From NCBI GenBank assembly GCA_013122435.1, contig WYDT01000010.1, forward strand, positions 1-64,000: a stretch of DNA of 64,000 nucleotides, read 5' to 3'. Position 1 is the stretch's first letter; every line of letters starts with the position of its first letter. Position numbers and translations under genes: made by a program. The stretch comes from Chloroflexi bacterium AL-N1. Its GTDB lineage: Bacteria > Chloroflexota > Chloroflexia > Chloroflexales > Roseiflexaceae. Shown piece by piece: positions 55,431 to 64,000 of this stretch. Below the pieces are notes generated by a model, which worked only from the letters and a program-made list of their open reading frames with translations, was not told the origin of the DNA and ran no database searches.

Positions 55431-57212
55431 TTGGAGGCAACCGATCAAAATCCATTTTCATTGACCTCCGGCACACGTATACAACCACTTGGTAGCGACC
55501 GCTTCTACATGTTAGTTCGCTGGTTGGTGCTGATTTTCCTCTTCACTGTAATACAGTTGTTGACGAACGAGTCTGTTTGGCCTCCATTGCAATCTTCGAA
55601 TCCGATGATGGTTGTGGTATGGTGCTACGCAGGGTTGACATGTTTACTCACCATCCTGTTATTCTGGCGGTCATTAACCTCTGTGCGGAACATCGCATTT
55701 GTGGCCGATATTGCAGTGGTCATATTGTTGACCATGCTTGATCCGGCCAATGCAGGGCTTTTCTATCCGCTCTACTTGCTTCCGTTAATTGGCGTTGCTA
55801 TGCAGATGTCGTCTGCGGCGAGTTTGTCCATAGCTTGTGTGACAGCAGTGTTGTATATTGCGGCGTATCTGGGTATCTTAAGCGATCTGAGTGGTCTAAA
55901 CAATCTTCCTGACATGTTGGAATTACTATCGCTTGCCCTGCGTGCTGTGACAATTGTGTTTATTCCGTGGCTGGCCAATGGTTTGGCTGAACGCAGTGGT
56001 ATGCTCAATCGACAAAGCGTGGTGGTTGCTGAAAAAGAGACCGAACGTGCATGGGATGAAGCGAACTCATACCGTGATCGCATGCGTGCCCTCTATGAGG
56101 TTGCATACACTCTCTCGACAACGATGAATTATAAAAGCGTGCTCAATGCTGCGCTTGTCGAAAGTCGCAAATTAGTACCCTATACCAGCGCACTGGTATT
56201 GCTCTCCACGGGCGAACCAGATGAATTGTATGTAGCTGCCTCGTATGGGCTGAATCCCGCTGATCTCGATATACGAGTGCACATAGGTCAGGGGAGTATT
56301 GCAAAAATCCTACGTTCTGGTGATCCATCACTGGTTAAAAATATAGGCCAGGAAGCAGAAGTTCGTACGATTACGGTGCTCCAGAAGTGTCAATCATCCT
56401 GTATTGTGCCACTGAGAGCTGCGCTGAATACCTATGGCGTTTTACTGCTTGCTAGTGATCGTGCTGATGCCTTTAGCGATGAGCAATTAGGAATGGTAAC
56501 ACCGTTAGCAAACTATGCCATTATTGCCCTTCACAATGCCCAGCTTGTACATGATTTACGTGAGGAACGTGCTAAGTTGATCTCGAAAGAAGAAGAAGTT
56601 CGACATCAACTCGCACGCGATATGCATGATGGCCCGGCACAGGCATTGGCGGCCATCACCATGAATATCGAGTTTATCAAGCGGTTGCTTGAACGTGACC
56701 CGGAACGTGTGGCTGATGAGTTAGACAAAATGGCTGTGCTTTCCAAGCGAACAACACATGAGATCCGTACCTTGCTATTTGAGCTTCGTCCGTTAGTTCT
56801 TGAAACACAAGGACTTGATGTGACACTACAACAGTATTTTGAACGATTTGATAGCAAAGAGACTAAAATTGTGCTTGATACAGAGCCAGTCCCTATTGAA
56901 CTCGATTCAAAAGTGGAAGGTACGCTTTTCAACATCATTCAGGAAGCGGTGAACAACGCCCTCAAGCATGCACGTGCAAAGCATATCTGGGTACGTTTGA
57001 AAATTGTTACGGAAACGCTTGAGATTACTATTCAGGATGATGGATGTGGTTTCGACCTAAAAAAAGTGAAGGCGTCCTATGAGCAACGTGGGTCGTTCGG
57101 TTTATTAAATGTAGAGGAACGGGCCAAGCTCATTGGTGGTGTATCTGAAATCCACTCTGCACCAGATCAGGGTACGACGGTACGAGTGATGATGCCCCTA
57201 CAAATACAATAG
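55431..57212 (+). CDS. NarL-type membrane sensor histidine kinase with GAF domain
   Basis: 593 residues. Five or six hydrophobic helices (about 25-180), a coiled linker, a GAF domain (about 225-370), then HisKA_3 with phospho-His399 in ARDMHDGPAQALAAI and a HATPase_c with NIIQEAVNNALKHA, DDGCGFDL and GSFGLLNVEERAKLIGG. The start is TTG 55431, 6 nt after AGGAG. Kinases of this class pair with LuxR-type regulators; the one encoded convergently at 58095-58751, on the other side of rsmA, is the obvious candidate. rsmA follows 8 nt after its stop and so is in the same transcript. Confidence 0.92.
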   Translation: MEATDQNPFSLTSGTRIQPLGSDRFYMLVRWLVLIFLFTVIQLLTNESVWPPLQSSNPMMVVVWCYAGLTCLLTILLFWRSLTSVRNIAFVADIAVVILLTMLDPANAGLFYPLYLLPLIGVAMQMSSAASLSIACVTAVLYIAAYLGILSDLSGLNNLPDMLELLSLALRAVTIVFIPWLANGLAERSGMLNRQSVVVAEKETERAWDEANSYRDRMRALYEVAYTLSTTMNYKSVLNAALVESRKLVPYTSALVLLSTGEPDELYVAASYGLNPADLDIRVHIGQGSIAKILRSGDPSLVKNIGQEAEVRTITVLQKCQSSCIVPLRAALNTYGVLLLASDRADAFSDEQLGMVTPLANYAIIALHNAQLVHDLREERAKLISKEEEVRHQLARDMHDGPAQALAAITMNIEFIKRLLERDPERVADELDKMAVLSKRTTHEIRTLLFELRPLVLETQGLDVTLQQYFERFDSKETKIVLDTEPVPIELDSKVEGTLFNIIQEAVNNALKHARAKHIWVRLKIVTETLEITIQDDGCGFDLKKVKASYEQRGSFGLLNVEERAKLIGGVSEIHSAPDQGTTVRVMMPLQIQ

Positions 57213-57220
57213 CCCTAACT

Positions 57221-58120
57221 ATGTCCAATCCATATCTCCAACTACAACGAATTCGTGCATCCCTTCGTTCGCTCGATCTGCGTCCCTCACGTGGTATGGG
57301 TCAGAATTTTTTGACGAACTCACAGGTACTTGAGACTATTGTGTCTGCTGCTGAACTCGATGAGCAAGACATTGTTCTCGAGATTGGTCCAGGTCTTGGT
57401 GTGTTGACATGGGAACTGTTGCGACATGTCGAACAGGTTGTAACTGTTGAATTAGATAAGCGTTTGGTAGGACGGCTACGTGAGGAGTTTTCGGGGTCGT
57501 CAAAACTCACTATTGTGCAGGGCGATATTTTAGATCTTGCGCCAAACACGCTTTTGCCAGAGAGGTCTCCTCATCAACACACAGTATATAAAGTAGTGGC
57601 CAATCTTCCTTACGCGATTACTTCACCTGTGCTACGTTATTTCTTGGAGTCAGACCATCAGCCAGATTTGATTGTCGTGTTGGTGCAGTGGGAGGTTGCC
57701 AGGCGTATTACCGCACAACCGGGTGCTCTCAGTGTATTAGCTCACTCAGTACAATTGTATGCAGTACCAGAGATTGTGGCTAAAGTAACAGCCGATAGTT
57801 TTTTTCCGGAACCAGAGGTTGACTCCGCAATCTTACGTTTGCGTGTCCGCCCCCATCCGGCGGTCTCTAAAGACCAGATTAATCCATTGATGCGAATTGT
57901 TAAAGCCGGATTTCTGCATAGCCGTAAAAAGCTACTGAATGCGCTTCCAGGCGGTTTTGCCGCGTTTGGTGTGCGAATAACCAAAGAACAGGTTATAGAT
58001 GTGCTGCACACCGCACAGGTAGACCCGAGTCGACGTGCTGAGACTGTAACGCTGGAGGAGTGGGTTGCTATCTACCATCATTTGTATGAGGTTCTTAACG
58101 GTGAGGCTCATTCAGGGTGA
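57221..58120 (+). CDS. rsmA: 16S rRNA dimethyladenosine transferase
   Basis: Dimethylates two adjacent adenosines in helix 45 of 16S rRNA (KsgA). 299 residues: GQNFLTNSQVLETIV, SAM site LEIGPGLGVLTWELL, VELDKRL, the catalytic NLPYAITSPVLRYFL and the C-terminal FLHSRKKLLNALPGG. No ribosome binding site is seen, but the ATG lies 8 nt after the kinase stop, suggesting reinitiation. The last 26 bp overlap the 3' end of the convergent response regulator gene. Confidence 0.95.
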   Translation: MSNPYLQLQRIRASLRSLDLRPSRGMGQNFLTNSQVLETIVSAAELDEQDIVLEIGPGLGVLTWELLRHVEQVVTVELDKRLVGRLREEFSGSSKLTIVQGDILDLAPNTLLPERSPHQHTVYKVVANLPYAITSPVLRYFLESDHQPDLIVVLVQWEVARRITAQPGALSVLAHSVQLYAVPEIVAKVTADSFFPEPEVDSAILRLRVRPHPAVSKDQINPLMRIVKAGFLHSRKKLLNALPGGFAAFGVRITKEQVIDVLHTAQVDPSRRAETVTLEEWVAIYHHLYEVLNGEAHSG

Positions 58121-58751
58121 TAAGACCCAGTTGTGCGGCTTTTGCTACCGCTTCGGTGCGGTTGCCAACGTGTAATTTAGCCAGAATTGCACTGACATGA
58201 AATTTGACGGTTCTTTCACTTATAATAAGTTCACTTGCAATTTCTTTGTTCTGACGGCCTGTTGCAAGAAGATGCAATACTTCTAATTCACGCTCTGTCA
58301 GCGACTCTACTATTTCAACTTGAGATGCCTGGGTAGTGACCTGACGGAGCAGGCGTGCTGCAACGATTGGTTGGAGTAGTGAGCCACCCTCGTGCACTAC
58401 ACGAATAGCCTGAAACAACTCCTCACGTGGGGCGCCTTTGAGTAGATAGCCCTGTGCCCCCGCCCGCACTGCCCCAATAATACGTTCGTCGGTATCAAAT
58501 GCGGTGAATACAATGACTTTGATAGTGGTATGAACAGCGCGCAATTGTTGCAGCACGGTGACGCCATCAGAGTCTGGTAGCTCCAGATCCAGTAAGATTA
58601 CGTCTGGAGACAGCGTGTTTGTCAGATCCAGCACCTGGTTCCCAGCAGAGGCATACCCAACGACCGCAAAATCTGATTGGGTCTCCAAGACGACAATCAA
58701 ACCCTCGCGGACAATTGGATGATCATCAACTATCAGAATACGAATTGACAT
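58095..58751 (-). CDS. LuxR/NarL-family response regulator
   Basis: 218 residues. Receiver domain: VDDHPIVREGL, the phospho-acceptor Asp in VILLDLELPDSDG, the switch Thr in VFTAFDTDE and Lys in YLLKGAPREEL. C-terminal LuxR HTH: LTERELEVLHLLATGRQNKEIA and SERTVKFHVSAILAKLHVGNR. ATG 58751 is preferred to a GTG three codons earlier; neither has a clear ribosome binding site. Likely partner of the NarL-type kinase at 55431, though encoded on the opposite strand with rsmA between. The 3' ends of this gene and rsmA overlap by 26 bp. Confidence 0.92.
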   Translation of the reverse strand: MSIRILIVDDHPIVREGLIVVLETQSDFAVVGYASAGNQVLDLTNTLSPDVILLDLELPDSDGVTVLQQLRAVHTTIKVIVFTAFDTDERIIGAVRAGAQGYLLKGAPREELFQAIRVVHEGGSLLQPIVAARLLRQVTTQASQVEIVESLTERELEVLHLLATGRQNKEIASELIISERTVKFHVSAILAKLHVGNRTEAVAKAAQLGLITLNEPHR

Positions 58752-58804
58752 AGGTATCACACCACATGGTTAGGTGAACTATCCGATGAACGAAGGGTAG
58801 CGCG

Positions 58805-59737
58805 TTAGACAACAGGTTCGACCTGATAGCTACACACAATGAGTTCTTCAACACTCCCCCGTTTTCGCCCATCACAGTTGATTTTGCGACTGGCCAGCAC
58901 GGTTGATTTCTCCGGGTGATGTGCATACAACTCACGTGTGAGCGGTGTATGGGAGTTACTAAGCATCACATAGACACCCCGCTGTTTGAGCGTTGTGAAG
59001 AGCTCAGCCAGGCGTCGATGATCATCTGGGCCAAATGACTGTCCGGTGTAGTGTGTGAAGGATGCTGTTGAGCTAACCGGATCGTACGGTGGATCGAAAT
59101 AGACCAAATCGCCTGGTTGTACTCGTTCAAGTACCTCCCAGAAATCTCCTTCGCATAACTCTACATGTTCGAGGGCCTTGCTGACCGTACGTAAATTGTC
59201 TGCGTCGCAGATAAGCGGGTTTTTGTAATAGCCAAAAGGTGCATTAAACTGCCCTTTATTATTAAGGCGATACAGGCCATTGTAGCAGGTACGATTGAGA
59301 AAAATAGTGCGTGCAGCACGCTCAATATCTGAACGTTGCTCAAAGCCTGGTTGACGATCCCATTTGCGAATTTGCAAAAAGTAGTCACTGTCAGATCGAT
59401 GGATAGCGTGTTCTTGCAATAATTCGATTAATTGCTCCACATTATCACGTACTGCTTGATAGCAGAGAATGAGTTCCGGATTGTAGTCACTTAACACAGC
59501 GCCTTGTTGGAGTAACCCTTCATTGTACAGGTAGAAAAAGAGTGCTGCTCCACCGACAAAAGGTTCGTGGTACCGTCGAAAGCGACGTGGAAGCCGTCTG
59601 GATAATTCCGGCAGTAATTGACCCTTGCCACCAGCCCATTTGATAAATGGCCGTGCAGTAGCCTGAGCCTCGGCTGTAAACGAGGACTGTGACATCATGC
59701 TACAGATTAACTCTTCAGTGTCTACAGATGAGAACAT
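58805..59737 (-). CDS. Dam-family adenine-specific DNA methyltransferase (D12 class)
   Basis: 310 residues. Methylates adenine N6 in a short DNA site. SAM motif FIKWAGGKGQLLPEL, FVGGAALFFYL, and the catalytic DPPY at about 215-218 (VYFDPPYDPVS) place it in the alpha-class with Dam, DpnM and MboIA; the sequence in between (LNRTCYNGLYRLNNKGQFN) is also typical. The probable site is GATC, but this is not shown. No restriction endonuclease gene lies beside it, so it may be an orphan regulatory or mismatch-related methylase. The start is uncertain: ATG 59737, 59698 or 59695. Confidence 0.9.
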   Translation of the reverse strand: MFSSVDTEELICSMMSQSSFTAEAQATARPFIKWAGGKGQLLPELSRRLPRRFRRYHEPFVGGAALFFYLYNEGLLQQGAVLSDYNPELILCYQAVRDNVEQLIELLQEHAIHRSDSDYFLQIRKWDRQPGFEQRSDIERAARTIFLNRTCYNGLYRLNNKGQFNAPFGYYKNPLICDADNLRTVSKALEHVELCEGDFWEVLERVQPGDLVYFDPPYDPVSSTASFTHYTGQSFGPDDHRRLAELFTTLKQRGVYVMLSNSHTPLTRELYAHHPEKSTVLASRKINCDGRKRGSVEELIVCSYQVEPVV

Positions 59738-59848
59738 TGCCTAGTATGCGATAATCTCATCTTATGAGGATCCTAGTGCATTAATGAACGAAGGTGGTAT
59801 CTGGCGTGTTCCACAAACGTATATATCTTGTGATTATAGCACAGGTAT

Positions 59849-59877
59849 TAGACATTCGATCATCAGCGCAGTATAAT
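59849..59877 (+). promoter_or_regulatory. Promoter for the DUF2270 gene
   Basis: TAGACA (59849-59854), 17-bp spacer, TATAAT (59872-59877). Leader about 90 nt, including a small inverted repeat CTCTC/GAGAG near 59923-59938. Confidence 0.55.
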
Positions 59878-59969
59878 AATGAGAGTTTTGGTTATCTGAA
59901 TGCTAATTTTTTGATTTGCAATTCTCTCAAAAGAGAGGGTTGTAGGATACTAAAGGTCGTTTTCTTTCC

Positions 59970-60752
59970 ATGAATTCAACATCGAAGCAGCCACGTCCTC
60001 GTGTACAATCCACTGAGCCTTTTGGTAAATCTGATATTACACGTCATACGCTGTCACGTTCTGAGTTTAATACTGCCATGGTACACCTCTATCGCGGAGA
60101 GGTTGGGCGTGCGAACACGTGGCGTCTGCGCCTGGACGGAACCACTAACTGGGCGGTGCTGACCACTGGTGCGACGCTCTCCTTTGCTTTTAGTAGCACG
60201 TCTGAGACGACGCACGTGATGATTCTGGTCAACTCTCTGTTGATCCTGTATTTTCTCTACATTGAGGCGCGTCGATATATGTTTTATGATCTATGGCGTA
60301 CTCGTGTTCGTTTGATGGAGATCGAATTCTTTGCAGAGATGTTAACACCTGATGAGGTTGTGAATCGAGATCATTGGCGAGAACTCCTGGCTGATGAGCT
60401 CATCTACCCACGTTTTCGTATCTCTATTTGGCGCGCTTTAGGACGGCGGCTGCGGCGCAATTATATTTGGATTTTTGCGGTGCTGCTGGTGAGTTGGGTC
60501 GTGAAAATTGTTATTCATCCGGTACCTGCCCAGACATTGAGTGATGTCTATAACCGTATTGGGGTTGGTCCCATTCCGGTGTGGCTCGTGGTGGCAGGTG
60601 GTATTATGTTCAATATCTTTATTATTTTTGTGACTATTTGGACACGCGAACGTGGAGCAGAAGACGATGAAACATCTTCGCGTCATCGCATGCAACAAAA
60701 GATGAAATCTATTGAGTTAGATGGTAATGTGACGGTAAGAGATGAAACGTAA
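59970..60752 (+). CDS. DUF2270 integral membrane protein
   Basis: 260 residues. A polar N-terminal third, then HLYRGEVGRANTWRLRLDGTTNWAV, the signature of DUF2270, then hydrophobic helices in two pairs (about 60-95 and 165-225) separated by a charged cytoplasmic loop. The ATG at 59970 has no strong ribosome binding site. Members are common in Chloroflexota and Cyanobacteria with unknown role. The promoter lies about 95 nt upstream; asnS follows with its own signal. Confidence 0.85.
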   Translation: MNSTSKQPRPRVQSTEPFGKSDITRHTLSRSEFNTAMVHLYRGEVGRANTWRLRLDGTTNWAVLTTGATLSFAFSSTSETTHVMILVNSLLILYFLYIEARRYMFYDLWRTRVRLMEIEFFAEMLTPDEVVNRDHWRELLADELIYPRFRISIWRALGRRLRRNYIWIFAVLLVSWVVKIVIHPVPAQTLSDVYNRIGVGPIPVWLVVAGGIMFNIFIIFVTIWTRERGAEDDETSSRHRMQQKMKSIELDGNVTVRDET

Positions 60753-60773
60753 ATGCTGTGCCCTCATCATGTG

Positions 60774-60791
60774 TATTTTGTGCTATACTGC
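60774..60791 (+). promoter_or_regulatory. Extended -10 promoter before asnS
   Basis: TATTTTGTGCTATACTGC: TGC then TATACT (60784-60789). The -35 is poor. The block matches that of the sigma factor gene at 41072-41089 in all but two positions. Confidence 0.5.
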
Positions 60792-60839
60792 CAGACATCT
60801 TTGGAGAGTTCAGCTTATCATTAATGAGTAAATACCGCT

Positions 60840-62162
60840 ATGTCGCTATTACCAAGCACTTTGATTAGAGATATTGCACGTTACGATGGACAAACAGTTA
60901 CATTGGCTGGTTGGGTCGCCCATAAAACCGCCAAGGGTAAGCTGGTGTTTATTCGGCTCCGCGATGGGAGTGGTACCATCCAATGTGTGACATTTAAGAA
61001 GAATGTTGCAGAAGACGTTTTTGCTTCAGCGCAAAGCCTCACGCTTGAGAGCGCCTGCCGCATTACCGGTGCTGTGCGTGCCGATGAGCGTGCGCCGGGA
61101 GGGTATGAGCTTGATGTACAGAATATCGAGGTTGTGCAAATTGCAGAGGAATACCCTATTTCTCCCAAAGAACACGGTGTTGAATTTTTGATGGAACATC
61201 GTCACTTGTGGGTCCGTTCTTCTAAACAATATGCGTTGCTTCGTATACGTGCAGAGGTAATGGCTGCAGCGCAAGAGTGGTTAAACGAGCAGGGTTTTGT
61301 GCGTTTCGATAGCCCGATCCTGACGCCCACGGCTGCAGAAGGAACGAGTAATCTCTTCTCAACGGCGTATTTTGATCTTGGTGATGCCTATCTGGCCCAA
61401 ACAGGACAATTATATGTTGAGGCAGGTATGACCACCTTTGGGCGGGTTTATTGCTTTGGGCCAACCTTTCGCGCTGAAAAATCCAAAACACGCCGCCATC
61501 TCACCGAATTCTGGATGATTGAGCCAGAAGTCGCATTTGCAGATCACGAAGATAATTTGGTGTTGCAAGAGCAATTTGTGAGTGCGATTGTGCAGCGGTG
61601 TTTGGAGCGGTGTTCAGATGAGATCGTTATTTTGGAACGTGATCAAAGTGTGCTGCAACGTTGTTTGCCGCCTTTTCCGCGCGTGACGTACGATGAAGCT
61701 ATCGAACTCATTGCCCAAAAGCATACAGAAGTGGAAGAGTGCCACCCGCTTGAGTGGGGTGAGGATTTTGGTGCGCCACATGAGGCATTGATTGCACTTC
61801 AGTTTGATAAACCTGTTTTTGTTGAGAAATTCCCCGCATCTATCAAAGCCTTTTATATGGAGCCTGATCCAGTACGCCCAGAATTGGCGCTGTGTGCAGA
61901 TCTGCTTGCCCCAGAAGGGTATGGCGAAATTATTGGTGGCTCCCAGCGCATCCATGATGTAACACTGCTTGAGCAACGCATTCATGAGCATGGCCTGAAT
62001 ATTGAAGATTATCACTGGTATCTTGATCTGCGACGTTATGGTAGTGTACCGCACAGCGGTTTTGGGATGGGTATTGAGCGGCTCACTGCATGGATTGGTG
62101 GTACGCACCATGTGCGTGAAACCATTCCTTTCCCACGAATGTTGTATCGTCTCTATCCCTAA
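60840..62162 (+). CDS. asnS: Asparaginyl-tRNA synthetase
   Basis: Class II synthetase charging tRNA(Asn). 440 residues: an N-terminal OB-fold anticodon-binding domain ([25 protein letters not shown]), then the catalytic core with motif 2 [26 protein letters not shown] and motif 3 [15 protein letters not shown], ending in the AsnRS-type [11 protein letters not shown]. The end and the motif 2 loop separate it from AspRS. As gatC is also present nearby, the amidotransferase probably serves Gln-tRNA. Terminator follows. Confidence 0.94.
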   Translation: MSLLPSTLIRDIARYDGQTVTLAGWVAHKTAKGKLVFIRLRDGSGTIQCVTFKKNVAEDVFASAQSLTLESACRITGAVRADERAPGGYELDVQNIEVVQIAEEYPISPKEHGVEFLMEHRHLWVRSSKQYALLRIRAEVMAAAQEWLNEQGFVRFDSPILTPTAAEGTSNLFSTAYFDLGDAYLAQTGQLYVEAGMTTFGRVYCFGPTFRAEKSKTRRHLTEFWMIEPEVAFADHEDNLVLQEQFVSAIVQRCLERCSDEIVILERDQSVLQRCLPPFPRVTYDEAIELIAQKHTEVEECHPLEWGEDFGAPHEALIALQFDKPVFVEKFPASIKAFYMEPDPVRPELALCADLLAPEGYGEIIGGSQRIHDVTLLEQRIHEHGLNIEDYHWYLDLRRYGSVPHSGFGMGIERLTAWIGGTHHVRETIPFPRMLYRLYP

Positions 62163-62172
62163 ATAATACAAA

Positions 62173-62213
62173 AGCCCACTCATTGCATCGAAATCATTGA
62201 GTGGTGCTTTTTT
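62173..62213. terminator. Terminator after asnS (bidirectional)
   Basis: CCACTCA (62176-62182) pairs with TGAGTGG (62198-62204), with an outer AGC/GCT, and T runs on both strands. It also ends the convergent membrane protein gene. Confidence 0.8.
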
Positions 62214-62231
62214 GTTATGTTGAGAAATGTT

Positions 62232-62666
62232 TCAGCGATTGACTGCTCGCCGCATATTGCTGACAGCACCCCGTGCGGTTTGTACATACGTCGAGTAGAC
62301 GGACGCGCGACCGATCGATAGCGGGACCGCAATACCCAGCAGAATAAGTGCTGGCACCCAGAATAAGACACCGGCGATCTGCGATAACCAGGCACACACA
62401 AGTGCGCCACCAATTAAGCAGTTCAACAAGGCAGTGCTACTGCGCTGAGAAAATGATTGCCCCAGTAATTCGCGTAGGTTTGCAAGAAGGAGGAGTGCGC
62501 CGGCAACTACCCCAAAATGCATGACTAGGCTGGTATTGAGGAACTGTGTGATAAAGTATAGCGCAATTATCGCGACGACTGCAATACCAATATACACATA
62601 CATAGGCTTAATACGAAACCCGCCTGGATTTGTGTAGCTATTTCCGTTTCCGTTACCACCGTACAT
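62232..62666 (-). CDS. Small four-helix membrane protein
   Basis: 144 residues; not a family I can name. Glycine- and asparagine-rich N-terminus (MYGGNGNGNSYTNPGG), then about four hydrophobic helices (23-45, 48-66, 82-98, 100-118) and a short basic C-terminal tail. The gene stands alone on the minus strand, converging with asnS. Two-thirds of the protein is hydrophobic, and no catalytic residues stand out. Confidence 0.65.
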   Translation of the reverse strand: MYGGNGNGNSYTNPGGFRIKPMYVYIGIAVVAIIALYFITQFLNTSLVMHFGVVAGALLLLANLRELLGQSFSQRSSTALLNCLIGGALVCAWLSQIAGVLFWVPALILLGIAVPLSIGRASVYSTYVQTARGAVSNMRRAVNR

Positions 62667-62801
62667 AATTTTATCCTTTCCTATCCCGAGATAGACGCAA
62701 CTGTACGCAATATATTAATGATGTTATTCGTAAGACGTTCACTTCGAATAGATTGTTGCGTTCTTTTATTTTATATCAAACTGCCTTTAGTACTCTGTAT
62801 T

Positions 62802-63098
62802 TTACTCGGTATCTTCAAATACGGCATTAACCCGAAACATACCATCTTGCTGATCTGGTGCATTTGCTAAAACATCGTGACGATCCATCGATGGATGTGC
62901 CACGTCATCGCGTAGTACATTGGATAAATTAGTTACCTGGGCTGTTGGTGCAACCTCGCTGACGTCTACTTCGGAAAGCATATCAATATACTCGAGAATT
63001 TGTGACAGTTGTTCACGCATTTTTTCAAGTTCTGCATCAGGTAGATGTAATCTCGCTAGCATGGCGACATGTTGTACTTCTTCTAATGTAAGAGTCAC
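62802..63098 (-). CDS. gatC: Aspartyl/glutamyl-tRNA amidotransferase subunit C
   Basis: 98-residue GatC, the small subunit that stabilises GatA and binds GatB in the amidotransferase converting Glu-tRNA(Gln) or Asp-tRNA(Asn). EVQHVAMLARLHLPDAELEKM, the LSQILEYIDMLSEVDV helix and the C-terminal PDQQDGMFRVNAVFED are typical. The start is GTG 63098 with AGGAGG 6 nt upstream. gatA and gatB are not in the window. It follows the YbbR gene by 15 nt. Confidence 0.94.
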   Translation of the reverse strand: MTLTLEEVQHVAMLARLHLPDAELEKMREQLSQILEYIDMLSEVDVSEVAPTAQVTNLSNVLRDDVAHPSMDRHDVLANAPDQQDGMFRVNAVFEDTE

Positions 63099-63113
63099 GC
63101 TGTTCCTCCTATA

Positions 63114-64000
63114 CTATGGTGTTGTTGGTGGTGGTTCCTCCGGTGGCACTGTGGGCTCAATTGGTTCCTCCGGTGGCACTGTGGGCTCTAGTTCAGATGT
63201 TGGTGGCTCACTGGTTGGTTCCGGTTCTGCAGTTGGTACTGGTGTTGCAATGATGCGAGCGCGCAACCTTACGGTTACTTCTGGAATATCTTCGGCAAAT
63301 GTAAGCTCATCGGGAAGATCGATACTTGGTTGCAAAATATATTCCCCTGGACCAAGATCACTTAAGCTGACAGTTCCTAGGATGTCATCAAATTGTGTGC
63401 CAAGGTTATCAAGTGATTCCGAGTCAGCTGACACAGCGATAGAGAAAACCTCTGGGCTCAGTAATTCTAGGGTTACATTACTCGGAATGTTTCGTGCCTC
63501 AATTCTCACCGGTATGTTTAAGGTGAATTGGCGTTCGATAGGGACAACATTGATAGTGACCACCGCTTCTTCGGGTTGACCAGATGGTAAACTGGCACCA
63601 GGAGGTTCAATCATGCGGACTGTACGGGTAATTTCTCCTTCAGTACCTGCAATATTAATTTGCTCTGTGCTTATGCTTTGAATATTGTCAAGGTTGTCTG
63701 TACTCCCTGAAAGAACGACCGTTGGTGGGTCAGGTGCTATCTCAGAGACAATATAGCCACTCGCCGGCGCACCAGTAATTTGGGGAGCTACGGGAACGGT
63801 CTTAATGCCAATCAATGGGCGAATGGGTATAACGACATTCACAATCTCTGGTTCAATCGTAACACCACTGATTTCTTCTCCTCTTTCAGACAATGGTTGC
63901 AAGGAGACGTTTGTAGTATATTGGTTGCTACGTCCATCAATGTCGACTGTTGCTCCGACTGAATTGACTAACGCAACACGATTTTCTGGTCCGCTAACCT
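63114..64000 (-). CDS. YbbR/CdaR-like domain protein (5' end outside window)
   Basis: At least 295 codons, open to the right edge. The visible part has tandem YbbR-like beta domains: VNVVIPIRPLIGIKTVPVAPQI with GTPASGY-like GAPASGYIVSEI, then VTINVVPIERQFTLNIPVRIEARN. YbbR/CdaR regulates the di-adenylate cyclase CdaA in Firmicutes and is anchored by an N-terminal helix, which here would lie outside the window. The C-terminus is a Pro/Glu/Thr-rich tail containing a 30-bp DNA direct repeat (63133-63158 and 63163-63188). cdaA, if present, would be expected just upstream. Confidence 0.8.
   Translation of the reverse strand, partial: VSGPENRVALVNSVGATVDIDGRSNQYTTNVSLQPLSERGEEISGVTIEPEIVNVVIPIRPLIGIKTVPVAPQITGAPASGYIVSEIAPDPPTVVLSGSTDNLDNIQSISTEQINIAGTEGEITRTVRMIEPPGASLPSGQPEEAVVTINVVPIERQFTLNIPVRIEARNIPSNVTLELLSPEVFSIAVSADSESLDNLGTQFDDILGTVSLSDLGPGEYILQPSIDLPDELTFAEDIPEVTVRLRARIIATPVPTAEPEPTSEPPTSELEPTVPPEEPIEPTVPPEEPPPTTP

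Overview
The window is a gap-poor stretch of bacterial chromosome with about 56 genes on both strands and no tRNA, rRNA, CRISPR array, insertion sequence or prophage that I can recognise. It most likely comes from a filamentous Chloroflexota (class Chloroflexia: Chloroflexales or Herpetosiphonales). The evidence is a 309-residue malate dehydrogenase that matches, from memory, the Chloroflexus enzyme; the Asp23-FakA-DegV-DegV-RecG order; a DUF2270 protein; and many TTG/GTG starts with AGGAGG-type ribosome binding sites. Base composition looks near 50% G+C, higher by eye from recG to the vWA cluster (about 18.3-27.6 kb). No taxonomic search was possible.

Layout. 1-6.3 kb: a TTG-started 23S pseudouridine synthase (cut by the left edge), an aldehyde dehydrogenase, a membrane protein with twin SH3 domains, and accD-accA. 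6.5-11.6 kb: a promoter, a roughly 290-nt structured leader and the PrkA kinase / YeaH / SpoVR trio. 11.7-20.8 kb: an unknown gene, prmC, a HAD phosphatase, the Asp23-FakA-DegV-DegV fatty-acid kinase block and recG. 20.9-29.1 kb (minus): a five-gene envelope cluster (HExxH metalloprotease, DUF4175-like protein, DUF58, BatA-like vWA, vWA/CARDB-like protein) without a MoxR ATPase. 29.3-32 kb: a small membrane protein, a WYL regulator, and rplU-rpmA-rpmE behind a consensus promoter and an attenuator hairpin. 32-35.9 kb: metH under a SAM-I riboswitch. 36-40.8 kb: hybrid-free two-component pair, then tal-tkt. 41-44.6 kb: a principal-type sigma factor, a frameshifted gene, an ECF sigma/anti-sigma pair. 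44.7-50.7 kb (minus): phosphatase, LarA-like protein, M24 peptidase, DUF5679 protein, a decayed nfo, an M23 peptidase. 51-58 kb: lspA-rluD, mdh, a 138-bp tandem duplication directly ahead of a second ECF sigma factor, a NarL-type kinase, rsmA, and a convergent LuxR-type regulator. 58.8-64 kb: an orphan Dam-family methylase, DUF2270, asnS, a small membrane protein, gatC and a YbbR-domain protein cut by the right edge.

Functionally this is mostly core genome: fatty-acid synthesis entry (accDA), one-carbon/methionine metabolism (metH), the non-oxidative pentose phosphate pathway (tal-tkt), the TCA cycle (mdh), translation (prmC, rsmA, asnS, gatC, three ribosomal proteins, two pseudouridine synthases) and regulation (three sigma factors, two two-component systems). 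The parts most worth a second look are regulatory or eroded: the prkA leader, the rplU attenuator, the duplicated ECF upstream module, the MoxR-less vWA cluster, and two genes broken by frameshifts (nfo and a YaeQ-like gene).
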